Positions 1 through 4,960 are shown, numbered from the stretch's first letter. The stretch is DNA of 5,826 nucleotides from Bacteroidales bacterium UBA6408 (GCA_002439805.1 DJPQ01000080.1:1-5826), one strand, 5' to 3'. A program made the numbers and translations. The notes: generated by a model not told the origin, from the sequence alone.

Positions 1-392
1 GATACAATCATCCTGCGCGAGTCAGGATTGTTCTTAATCGTCTCTATCACCTGCGACAACTGGTCTATCGTCCGCCCGTCCGGAGCGGGCCAGCTGCGCC
101 ACTGATGCCCATAGACCGGACCAAGGTCGCCGTTTTCGTCCGCCCACTCGTCCCAGATTGACACGCCGTGATCCTTGAGATACTTTATGTTCGTGTCCCC
201 GGCGATGAACCACAGGAGTTCATATATTATCGATTTCAGGTGCACTTTCTTCGTCGTCAGCAACGGAAATCCGTCCGCGAGGTCGAAGCGCATCTGGTAG
301 CCGAAGACGCTCTGCGTCCCGACCCCCGTGCGGTCGTGCTTCATCACCCCATTCTCGCGGATATGTCGCAACAAATCAAGATATTGTTTCAT
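1..392 (-). CDS. thyA: Thymidylate synthase, N-terminal 130 residues (cut by window edge)
   Basis: Thymidylate synthase methylates dUMP to dTMP with 5,10-methylenetetrahydrofolate, in the cytoplasm, to supply DNA precursors. Reading the minus strand from ATG at 392 gives 130 codons without a stop, running off the left edge. The numbering matches the E. coli enzyme (264 aa) exactly: R21 in DRTGVGT (dUMP phosphate), E58 in YELLWF, W80 in IWDEWA, Y94 in GPVYGHQWR, and R126-R127 in PDSRRM (phosphate-binding arginines of the partner subunit). The catalytic cysteine (E. coli C146) lies beyond the edge, so activity cannot be judged, but nothing visible is damaged. The start gives the canonical MKQYLDLL N-terminus; no Shine-Dalgarno sequence precedes it, which is normal in Bacteroidota. 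It lies 72 bp after galM in the same direction with no clear promoter between, so co-transcription is likely. Confidence 0.97.
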   Translation of the reverse strand, partial: MKQYLDLLRHIRENGVMKHDRTGVGTQSVFGYQMRFDLADGFPLLTTKKVHLKSIIYELLWFIAGDTNIKYLKDHGVSIWDEWADENGDLGPVYGHQWRSWPAPDGRTIDQLSQVIETIKNNPDSRRMIV

Positions 393-464
393 TATATTCT
401 ATTATTTCAGCCGTCACGCAGAATCTCTTCCAACTCTCTGTCCCGCAACGCAGCAGATCGCCTT

Positions 465-1517
465 TTATTTGGTTTTGAATGCAAAAATGATTGCCTGCCC
501 ATATGTCTCGCCCGGCCGGAGCACAGCCGACGGGTACTCCGGCTCGTTGGGAGCGTCCGGGAAGTTCTGGCATTCGAGAGCAACGCCGTCGTAGTCGTTG
601 TAGCTGCGCCCGCACTTGCCCTCGGGACAGCCCGCGAGCCAGTTTCCGGTATAGACCTGAATGCCCGGCTGAGTCGTATAGACCTTGAGCACACGACCGG
701 AAGCCTCTGAATAAAGCTCCGCAGCCTCCTGAATCTGTCCCGGCTCACCGCCGTCGATGACCCAGCAGTTGTCGTAGCCCTTTCCATATTGCAGAGCCGT
801 GAAAGGAGTGTTTATGTCGCGTCCGAGCTTTTTCGCCACGACAAAGTCCATCGGAGTCCCTGCAACCGGAGCTGACTCTCCGAGGGGGATGAGAGATTCC
901 GTCGTAGGCAGCCATTCGGAGGCGTTCAGACGCAGCTCGTGGTCAAGCACGCTGCCGGAGCCCTCCCCGTTCAGATTGAAATAGGTGTGGTTCGTGAGAT
1001 TGATAATCGTCGGCTTGTCGCACTCAGCCGTGAATGTCAGCCGCACCTCGTTCTCCTCGGTCCACTCATAGCGGGCGACGGCCTTCAGAGCGCCGGGGTA
1101 ACCCATCTCCCCGTCTGCGGAGTAGTAGAGGAACTCCACTCCGTCTTCCTCCACGCGGCTTTCCCAGACCTGGTTCTGGAATCCTTCCGGTCCGCCGTGA
1201 AGATGGTTCGGGCCGTTGTTTATCGGGAGCTTGTACTCAACTCCGTCGAGAACGAAACGCCCGAGCGCAATGCGGTTGGCATAGCGTCCCGGCACCTTCC
1301 CGGCACACGGGCCGTCGCCGAAATAACTGAGCGGACTCGGGTAGCCGAGAGCCACGTCCGCAAGTTTCCCGTCACGGTCAGGCACGACTATCGACACGAT
1401 TCCCGCCCCGACGCTCGACACCTGAATGTACGCGCCCGAAGCGTTCTTGAGAGTATAGCGGAAGATTTCCTTCCCGTCCGGAGCCTTGCCCCAAAGTTCT
1501 TTGGTTATTGTTGCCAT
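465..1517 (-). CDS. galM: Aldose 1-epimerase (galactose mutarotase)
   Basis: This cytoplasmic enzyme interconverts the alpha and beta anomers of galactose and glucose and feeds the Leloir pathway. The 350-residue protein has full family length. Expected active-site residues are visible in order: R78 in GRYANRI, H107 in NHLHGG, H177 in NLTNHTYFNL, D249 in GYDNCW, and the probable catalytic base E315 in VALECQNFPDAPN. H107, H177, D249 and E315 line up with H96, H170, D243 and E304 of the Lactococcus enzyme (known from the family). There is no signal peptide. The start at 1517 gives MATITKELWG and is preceded by an A/T-rich stretch rather than a Shine-Dalgarno sequence. It follows the lipoprotein gene by 47 bp and precedes thyA by 72 bp, all one direction. 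No other galactose genes are in the window, so its pathway partners must lie elsewhere. Confidence 0.96.
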   Translation of the reverse strand: MATITKELWGKAPDGKEIFRYTLKNASGAYIQVSSVGAGIVSIVVPDRDGKLADVALGYPSPLSYFGDGPCAGKVPGRYANRIALGRFVLDGVEYKLPINNGPNHLHGGPEGFQNQVWESRVEEDGVEFLYYSADGEMGYPGALKAVARYEWTEENEVRLTFTAECDKPTIINLTNHTYFNLNGEGSGSVLDHELRLNASEWLPTTESLIPLGESAPVAGTPMDFVVAKKLGRDINTPFTALQYGKGYDNCWVIDGGEPGQIQEAAELYSEASGRVLKVYTTQPGIQVYTGNWLAGCPEGKCGRSYNDYDGVALECQNFPDAPNEPEYPSAVLRPGETYGQAIIFAFKTK

Positions 1518-1564
1518 ATATCAATGTGTTTAAATATTATCTTTAAGAGAGCCGCCGACAAATT

Positions 1565-2656
1565 TTAATGTCCGAATATCGCCGGGAGAACTTTCTCGGT
1601 CGGGGCGTCCTTCATGAGGACGGTCTTGTCGCGGCTGAGGAGATAGAGCGAGGGGATTGCGCGGACGTCGTAGAGCCGGTCGGTGCGTATCGCGTAGTCG
1701 GGGTCGTAGCCGTTGTACCATGAGGTCGGGTATATCGGCATGTAATTGTACCATTCAGCGAGGTCCTCGTCGATGTAGATGTTCAGCACGGCAAGCTCCC
1801 CGGAGGCTATCATCGGTTCCATTTCCGGATAGGCCTTGAGCGACTCGATTATCGACTTGCAGGCGTTGCAGCCCGGGTTCGAGAAGAAGAGGAGAGTCTT
1901 GGCGGCCTTGATTCCGTAGAGGGTGTATGAATGCCCGCGGCTGTCGGAGAAGCGGAAGTCCGCAGCCTTCGTGCCCACCCTGTTGAGCGAGCAGTTGCGT
2001 GCCGTCACGGCGTCGGTCCCGCGCATTTCCGGGGAAACGAGCTCGGAGCGGGAGCGTGCCTCGACGAACGGGCGGTAGTAGTCCTCGTTGCGAAGGGGAG
2101 AATTGGGGTCGTAGAGATATTTGTCCGCGATTTCGTTCATCCGCTCGAAAATGTTTGAAGCCGTGTCCGCGACCTCGCAGGCGGCAATCCGGTCGAAAAG
2201 ATGCTCCGAGGCCTTCTCGGCGGTCTCCAACGGCACCATGTCCAGAAGTCCGCACCACGTGGCGAACGCCTGTTCCAACTGGTCGGACGGCACCCCGCCG
2301 ACATGGGTCGAGTCACAGAGGTATTTCAAGGGATCCGCCGCCTTTCCGGAGCCGCCCGGCCCGGAAAACTTGCCATCGCTTTTTTTGCCCGGCATCACGC
2401 CGGCAGTTCTCGACGTACCTCCGTCAACACCGGCCTCCTCAATCTTCGTGAACGGGTCGAAGTAGTGCAGCGCGGCATACTCCGCCCTCTCCTCAGGGCT
2501 TTCCATCATCGCCGGCACGCTCACCTGCGGAAAGGCACGCACCTCCCCCGGAGCCTCACCGGCCTTTTTCCCGCCGCGTCCCCCGCAGGCCGCAGCAGCC
2601 ACGACCGCGACCGCCAGAGCGCTGGCACTCAGCACATTCCCGACAAAACGATTCAT
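1565..2656 (-). CDS. Predicted lipoprotein with DUF5106-like region and C-terminal thioredoxin-like domain
   Basis: The 363-residue protein starts with MNRF, a hydrophobic stretch (about residues 8-23) and C24 in the lipobox-like AAAC, so it is probably a lipoprotein. No acidic residues follow C24, so the known Bacteroidota surface-export signal is absent and a periplasmic face is more likely. Residues 50-220 resemble the DUF5106-type region often found before thioredoxin folds in Bacteroidales (recognised from memory). Residues 228-360 form a thioredoxin-like domain: LLFFSNPGCNAC with C263 and C266, and a likely cis-proline P335 in RAIPSLYLL. This suggests thiol-disulfide exchange in the cell envelope; the substrate is unknown. 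The reading frame stays open upstream to 2899, but the start at 2656 was chosen because it puts the signal peptide at the N-terminus and because a promoter sits at 2729-2758, inside the longer version. A low-complexity Gly/Lys/Ser linker spans about residues 88-106. Confidence 0.85.
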   Translation of the reverse strand: MNRFVGNVLSASALAVAVVAAAACGGRGGKKAGEAPGEVRAFPQVSVPAMMESPEERAEYAALHYFDPFTKIEEAGVDGGTSRTAGVMPGKKSDGKFSGPGGSGKAADPLKYLCDSTHVGGVPSDQLEQAFATWCGLLDMVPLETAEKASEHLFDRIAACEVADTASNIFERMNEIADKYLYDPNSPLRNEDYYRPFVEARSRSELVSPEMRGTDAVTARNCSLNRVGTKAADFRFSDSRGHSYTLYGIKAAKTLLFFSNPGCNACKSIIESLKAYPEMEPMIASGELAVLNIYIDEDLAEWYNYMPIYPTSWYNGYDPDYAIRTDRLYDVRAIPSLYLLSRDKTVLMKDAPTEKVLPAIFGH

Positions 2657-2728
2657 TTCAACATTCCATTTCCTTCCGGCACGACGCACAGCGAACCCTA
2701 ACGCATATTCCCGGAAGCATATTTTCCA

Positions 2729-2758
2729 CAAATTTAGCAAACCTAATCGGCAAATCAA
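2729..2758 (-). promoter_or_regulatory. Bacteroidota-type promoter for the lipoprotein-galM-thyA unit
   Basis: On the minus strand, TTG (2756-2758) is followed after exactly 19 nt by TAAATTTG (2729-2736), matching the TTG-N19-TAnnTTTG housekeeping promoter of Bacteroides relatives. Transcription would begin near 2722, leaving a leader of about 65 nt before ATG at 2656. No similar box was found before galM or thyA. Confidence 0.7.
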
Positions 2759-2787
2759 TACGGCGGTAAAGACATCGTGAAATTTCG

Positions 2788-3282
2788 TCATATTATCGAC
2801 ATTATCGAATAGTTGATCCTCTCTTTGTCGGAAGAGTGCCCGACAGATTTCAAAACCTTTGATTTCTCTTTTTCCGAAAGGGGGCTGTTCTTCGCACAAT
2901 AGATAATAAAATTCCTGTTCCCTACCAGAGAAAGAAGTCTTCCGACAGACAACGCCGGAATTTCACCCTTTTCATACAACCCATACTGATTTTCTCCAAG
3001 TCCAAGCAGCCTTGACATCATGACCGCTGACAGCCCGTAAGATTTTCTCCAAGCCGTCAGCCGTTCAGGGGCAGGTATTCCATATTTTTCACGATACTGA
3101 GAATAAACTTGCCCCACACTTGCCTCATCCGTTTCATCATCAGTAAATTCAATACCCGTCCCGTCACACACATAGTAGTAACGAGTATATCTGTATTGTT
3201 CCTTTCTATATTCAGCCGTAGCCATTTCACTTTTCAAGTGAGCATATCCATCACAAAACGGGCTTTCAATCAATTCTTTCAT
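2788..3282 (-). CDS. MqsA-type antitoxin with C-terminal HTH, degenerate zinc site
   Basis: Likely the antitoxin of the toxin gene just upstream (10 bp gap); it would neutralise the toxin and repress their shared promoter. The 164-residue protein has an N-terminal region (about 1-48: SPFCDG, then YYYVCDGTGIEF) matching the zinc-binding domain of MqsA/YgiT antitoxins. A linker holds VYSQYREKYGIPAPERL. A Xre-like helix-turn-helix follows at about 72-112 (LTAWRKSYGLSAVMMSRLLGLGENQYGLYEKGEIPAL); it contains the typical YEKGE end. Known MqsA proteins carry two CxxC pairs, but here only C10 and C39 remain in the N-domain, so zinc is probably not bound. A lysine- and serine-rich tail of roughly 35 residues (about 130-164) goes beyond the HTH and may mediate toxin contact or proteolysis. 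Base composition is visibly more AT-rich than in the neighbouring galM region. Family assignment is from remembered Bacteroidales relatives. Confidence 0.82.
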   Translation of the reverse strand: MKELIESPFCDGYAHLKSEMATAEYRKEQYRYTRYYYVCDGTGIEFTDDETDEASVGQVYSQYREKYGIPAPERLTAWRKSYGLSAVMMSRLLGLGENQYGLYEKGEIPALSVGRLLSLVGNRNFIIYCAKNSPLSEKEKSKVLKSVGHSSDKERINYSIMSII

Positions 3283-3292
3283 TGTAATTCTT

Positions 3293-3655
3293 CTATTTGA
3301 AATAATACTTCAATGGAAATTCGGCAACATGAAATGATATACATATACAGCTTCGCCTATATCCGTTTCTCGAAACAATCGTATTGATACATATCTTTAT
3401 ATAACATTCTTTCCCATAGACAGACTTTCCAAACACCCAGACATCTCCATTCATCCCTGGTATCAGATTCCGCGACGGGCCGCTCACATACTCATCAACT
3501 GTCAATGATAACAGTTCCTCATTCCTCCGCCAACGACTCAGATCCAATTCAAATAACGCCTTGTCATTCTTCTCTCTGTCAATGAAATAGATGCCATAGA
3601 TCTTCGCCAACGCCTTAAATTCATTCAAAAATCTCTGAACGCAGTCACGCTCCAT
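3293..3655 (-). CDS. MqsR-family toxin (probable mRNA interferase)
   Basis: This 120-residue protein is the first gene of a toxin-first pair, the order known for E. coli mqsR-mqsA. MqsR toxins are RelE-fold endoribonucleases that cut mRNA (GCU sites for the E. coli enzyme). Matching segments are an N-terminal helix (VQRFLNEFKALAKIYG), an acidic middle (LTVDEYVSGP), VWVFGKSVYGKECYIKI (about 72-88) and the C-terminal strand ICISFHVAEFPLKY (104-117). The Tyr-x-Lys of the E. coli active site appears to correspond to Y85-x-K87, but the lysine and glutamine of E. coli K56 and Q68 are not evident by eye, so RNA cleavage and its specificity are inferred. ATG at 3655 was chosen for its GGAGG sequence 7 nt upstream and a TAACTTTG box just before that. 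It is AT-rich compared with galM. Alternative reading: a related RelE-superfamily toxin. Confidence 0.8.
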   Translation of the reverse strand: MERDCVQRFLNEFKALAKIYGIYFIDREKNDKALFELDLSRWRRNEELLSLTVDEYVSGPSRNLIPGMNGDVWVFGKSVYGKECYIKICINTIVSRNGYRRSCICISFHVAEFPLKYYFK

Positions 3656-3668
3656 GTTCGTTCCTCCG

Positions 3669-3676
3669 CAAAGTTA
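3669..3676 (-). promoter_or_regulatory. -7 box of the MqsRA-type toxin-antitoxin promoter
   Basis: The minus strand reads TAACTTTG, a perfect TAnnTTTG. No TTG occurs 19-20 nt upstream; that place is filled by one arm of the inverted repeat at 3694-3713. Only 12 nt separate the box from the start codon at 3655, and GGAGG (3663-3667) lies in that gap, so the transcript would be nearly leaderless if the start site is at the usual distance. Confidence 0.6.
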
Positions 3677-3693
3677 TAAATTATTTTTGCAAA

Positions 3694-3713
3694 ATTCCAC
3701 GAATTAGTGGAAT
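3694..3713. promoter_or_regulatory. Candidate antitoxin operator (perfect inverted repeat)
   Basis: ATTCCAC (3694-3700) and GTGGAAT (3707-3713) are perfect 7-bp arms around a 6-bp spacer. The repeat lies 17 bp upstream of the -7 box, over the expected -33 element, where binding by the HTH antitoxin would block transcription. Binding itself is inferred from the known autoregulation of mqsRA operons. Confidence 0.6.
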
Positions 3714-3737
3714 CTTATTTTATTAAGCCGCCCACAT

Positions 3738-3778
3738 AAAAAAACGCGACAGAGATACGACCATACCTCTATCGCGTT
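3738..3778 (-). terminator. Intrinsic terminator for minus-strand transcription, without an evident gene
   Basis: On the minus strand, AACGCGA (3778-3772) pairs with TCGCGTT (3749-3743) and, after one mismatch, AGAG with CTCT; three more pairs including a G-U close a 6-nt loop. Seven T residues (3744-3738) overlap and follow the stem, the classic shape. On the plus strand no T-run follows, so it reads as one-directional. No minus-strand gene was recognised for over 1.2 kb upstream of it. Confidence 0.65.
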
Positions 3779-3856
3779 GTAAATCCTCATGGACCTACGG
3801 CCATCAAACTTATTCTGCAAAGTTGGAGTTTTTTATCCTCAATGGCAAGAAACAGC

Positions 3857-3871
3857 CTGCAATAATTGCAG
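3857..3871. repeat. 15-bp near-perfect palindrome upstream of the tRNA promoter
   Basis: CTGCAAT and ATTGCAG flank a single central A. It lies 27 bp upstream of the TATCTTTG box of the tRNA cluster, a position compatible with a regulator site. No protein in the window can be linked to it, and a role is only a guess. Confidence 0.35.
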
Positions 3872-3898
3872 AAATTTCACAAAGAGACAGAGTCGCAA

Positions 3899-3906
3899 TA
3901 TCTTTG
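3899..3906 (+). promoter_or_regulatory. -7 box of the tRNA cluster promoter
   Basis: TATCTTTG matches TAnnTTTG and ends 18 nt before tRNA-Arg, giving a start near 3912-3914. The expected -33 TTG is degenerate (TTTCA-like). Its position directly before a tRNA gene supports it. Confidence 0.55.
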
Positions 3907-3924
3907 CATCAACAAAAACTCACA

Positions 3925-3996
3925 GCCCTCTTCGTTCAACGGATAGGACGGCGGCCTACGAAGCCGCGGATGGAAGTTCGATTCTTTCAGGGGGCA
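3925..3996 (+). tRNA. tRNA-Arg (anticodon ACG)
   Basis: A full cloverleaf can be folded by hand. The acceptor stem is GCCCTCT with AGGGGGC (one G-U); the D stem is GTTC/GGAC with loop AACGGATA. The anticodon stem is GCGGC/GCCGC with loop CTACGAA, placing ACG at 3958-3960. The T stem is GGAAG/CTTTC with loop TTCGATT. The discriminator is A (3996) and no CCA is encoded. A20 in the D loop and C35 fit arginine identity. The ACG anticodon is normally edited to ICG to read CGU, CGC and CGA. First of three tRNAs, probably processed from one transcript. Confidence 0.95.
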
Positions 3997-4006
3997 CTAA
4001 ATTAAC

Positions 4007-4079
4007 GGAGCTTTGGCAGAGATGGTCTATGCGCCGGACTGAAAATCCGGAGAATGAGGTTCAAGTCCTCAAGGCTCCG
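4007..4079 (+). tRNA. tRNA-Phe (anticodon GAA), atypical discriminator
   Basis: The acceptor stem is GGAGCTT with AGGCTCC (one G-U). The D stem is GCAG/ATGC with the last pair unformed. The anticodon stem is CCGGA/TCCGG with loop CTGAAAA, placing GAA at 4041-4043. The T stem is TGAGG/CCTCA with loop TTCAAGT, and the variable loop is 4 nt. The discriminator position holds G (4079), while tRNA-Phe normally has A73, an identity element in E. coli. The base before position 1 is C (4006), which could pair with this G and lengthen the acceptor stem to 8 bp. No CCA is encoded. It lies 10 bp after tRNA-Arg. Confidence 0.88.
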
Positions 4080-4081
4080 CA

Positions 4082-4125
4082 CGATATGGTGATTGTAGCC
4101 CTTCATTCACCCCCCCCAGATATCG
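4082..4125 (+). repeat. Inverted repeat and C8 tract between tRNA-Phe and tRNA-Cys
   Basis: CGATAT (4082-4087) and ATATCG (4120-4125) can pair across the spacer, the second arm reaching the first base of tRNA-Cys. Eight consecutive C residues (4110-4117) lie inside. The stem could help to present the tRNA-Cys 5' end for processing; this is inference. Confidence 0.3.
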
Positions 4126-4197
4126 CTCAGGTGGCGAAGCGGTTAACGCGCCGGTCTGCAAAACCGGTATGCGCTGGTTCGAATCCGGCTCTGAGCT
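4125..4197 (+). tRNA. tRNA-Cys (anticodon GCA)
   Basis: The acceptor stem is GCTCAGG with TCTGAGC. The D arm starts with GCG/CGC and keeps an A13-A22 mismatch, as known in E. coli tRNA-Cys. The anticodon stem is CCGGT/ACCGG with loop CTGCAAA, placing GCA at 4158-4160. The T stem is GCTGG/CCGGC with loop TTCGAAT. The discriminator is T (4197), i.e. U73, a cysteine identity element. CCA is not encoded. Last gene of the tRNA cluster. Confidence 0.96.
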
Positions 4198-4210
4198 CAA
4201 AAATAATTTG

Positions 4211-4218
4211 TATATTTG
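4211..4218 (+). promoter_or_regulatory. Candidate -7 box for the leader and putative regulator gene
   Basis: TATATTTG matches TAnnTTTG, 13 nt after tRNA-Cys. The -33 region would fall in the 3' end of tRNA-Cys and has no TTG. Transcription would begin near 4225, about 240 nt before the ATG at 4464. Read-through from the tRNA promoter is an alternative source of this transcript. Confidence 0.45.
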
Positions 4219-4243
4219 CGGACTTATCAAGAAAAAACGAGAT

Positions 4244-4342
4244 ATGGCAATGGTACTCACACACCTTCGACACTCACGCTGTCATAGCGCGCGTCTTGCC
4301 GTATCCTCTGATGCCAATCGTTTTCATCGATTTAACGCATAA
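4244..4342 (+). CDS. Possible 32-residue leader peptide
   Basis: A short ORF begins at ATG 4244 (second ATG at 4250) and ends with TAA at 4340-4342. It starts MAMVLTHLRHSRCHS and is rich in Arg, His, Ser and Ala, with one Cys. It is preceded by an A-rich stretch (GAAAAAACGAGAT), the kind of start signal used in Bacteroidota, and by a promoter-like box 25 nt upstream. Two hairpins follow before the next gene, which fits a translated leader that controls it. I do not recognise the peptide. An ORF this short could arise by chance, so its translation is unproven. Confidence 0.4.
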   Translation: MAMVLTHLRHSRCHSARLAVSSDANRFHRFNA

Positions 4343-4351
4343 GGCGGCAGG

Positions 4352-4393
4352 GCCTGTTTCTCAGGCACAAACCGGTGACGCAGTCTTCATCGG
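4352..4393 (+). promoter_or_regulatory. Two successive hairpins in the leader of the putative regulator gene
   Basis: GCCTG/CAGGC (4352-4356 with 4362-4366, 5-nt loop) is followed by CCGGTGA/TCATCGG (4372-4378 with 4387-4393, 8-nt loop, one G-U). They begin 9 nt after the short ORF stops, and no T-run follows either. They could act as attenuation or mRNA-stability structures; the role is inferred. Confidence 0.35.
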
Positions 4394-4440
4394 AGCAGTT
4401 ACATAATCACAAAACCGCAGTGCATTACATGCAAAGCAGT
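4380..4440 (+). repeat. Four GCAGT direct repeats and a TGCAT-N3-ATGCA palindrome
   Basis: GCAGT occurs at 4380, 4395, 4417 and 4436; the first and last extend to GCAGTCTT. TGCAT (4421-4425) and ATGCA (4429-4433) form an inverted repeat between the third and fourth copy. This cluster ends 7 nt before the Shine-Dalgarno sequence of the next gene. It may be a binding site or chance. Confidence 0.35.
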
Positions 4441-4446
4441 CTTTCC

Positions 4447-4454
4447 AAAGGAGG
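4447..4454 (+). promoter_or_regulatory. Strong Shine-Dalgarno sequence
   Basis: AAAGGAGG sits 9 nt before ATG 4464 and fixes that start. Such a near-perfect site is uncommon in Bacteroidota, where most genes rely on A-rich upstream sequence. Confidence 0.75.
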
Positions 4455-4463
4455 AAGGCAAAG

Positions 4464-4958
4464 ATGGAAACCGCAGCAATTGTAGAACAGATAAAGTCCC
4501 TGCTCACGGAGTTAAGGGCAAAAGGCATTTCAGAAGAAACTATCGACTCCATGATAAGCCCGGGAGCCGAGCAAAGAGTAATTATTGACAGTAGAGGGTA
4601 TCTGCTACTGCCGGATTATCAGGAAATCAGGATTAGACTCACACCAATGGAGAGGACTCTATATATATTCCTCCTCAGGCACACGAACGGCATTCCGGTA
4701 GGCGACCTGTACCTCTACTACAATGAGTTGCTGAAAATATACACGTCACTGACCGTCTATGACGACAAAGAAACGGCAGCAATGGCCGTCGGTGCATTGG
4801 TAGATGATTACAGAACCACGCTCTACACGAATGTGTCCAGAATCAAGAAAAAACTCACGGACAAGTTGGGGACGAAAATCGCCGGGCCTCTGCTCATCAC
4901 CAGAACGGACGGTGTATATAGGATTCCCGTCCCGCGGAGACTTGTATCATATAGATAG
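4464..4958 (+). CDS. Uncharacterised protein with winged-helix-like C-terminal half
   Basis: I do not recognise a named family for this 164-residue protein. Residues 1-30 look like a short amphipathic helical region (VEQIKSLLTELRAKGI). Residues 37-62 read as beta-strands (VIIDSRGYLLLP, then IRIRLT). The segment LTPMERTLYIFLLRHTNGIPVGDL (59-82), the NVSRIKKKLTDKLG stretch (123-136) and the closing ITRTDGVYRIPVP hairpin (145-157) follow the order of OmpR-type winged-helix effector domains: strand platform, helix, recognition-like helix and wing. A DNA-binding role is therefore plausible but inferred; similar uncharacterised proteins occur in Bacteroidales as far as I recall. There is no signal peptide or membrane segment, so it is cytoplasmic. 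It is the only ordinary protein gene on the plus strand, follows the tRNA cluster after a 266-bp leader, and converges with the toxin gene on the right. Confidence 0.72.
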   Translation: METAAIVEQIKSLLTELRAKGISEETIDSMISPGAEQRVIIDSRGYLLLPDYQEIRIRLTPMERTLYIFLLRHTNGIPVGDLYLYYNELLKIYTSLTVYDDKETAAMAVGALVDDYRTTLYTNVSRIKKKLTDKLGTKIAGPLLITRTDGVYRIPVPRRLVSYR

Positions 4959-4960
4959 AT

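Noticed and set aside
393..464. Terminator or separate promoter between galM and thyA
   Set aside because: No stem followed by a T-run and no TAnnTTTG box could be found, so the genes are treated as possibly co-transcribed.
939..1568. 209-codon plus-strand frame opposite galM
   Set aside because: GC-rich coding DNA leaves opposite frames open; galM on the minus strand has complete family motifs, this frame has none.
1755..2258. 167-codon minus-strand frame overlapping the lipoprotein gene, and plus-strand frames in the same stretch
   Set aside because: Arg/Pro/Gly-rich shadow translations without conserved motifs; the lipoprotein frame explains the region.
2657..2899. 81-codon N-terminal extension of the thioredoxin-like lipoprotein frame
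   Set aside because: It would bury the signal peptide and lipobox inside the protein, contains the TTG-N19-TAAATTTG promoter, and overlaps the end of the antitoxin gene.
4069..4260. 63-codon minus-strand frame with a motif like SEPDSNQRIPVLQTGALT
   Set aside because: This is the well-known spurious translation of the antisense strand of a tRNA gene (tRNA-Cys here).
3789..4406. 205-codon open frame on the plus strand
   Set aside because: It runs straight through three well-folded tRNA genes and has no protein-like pattern; the open frame is a by-product of tRNA sequence.
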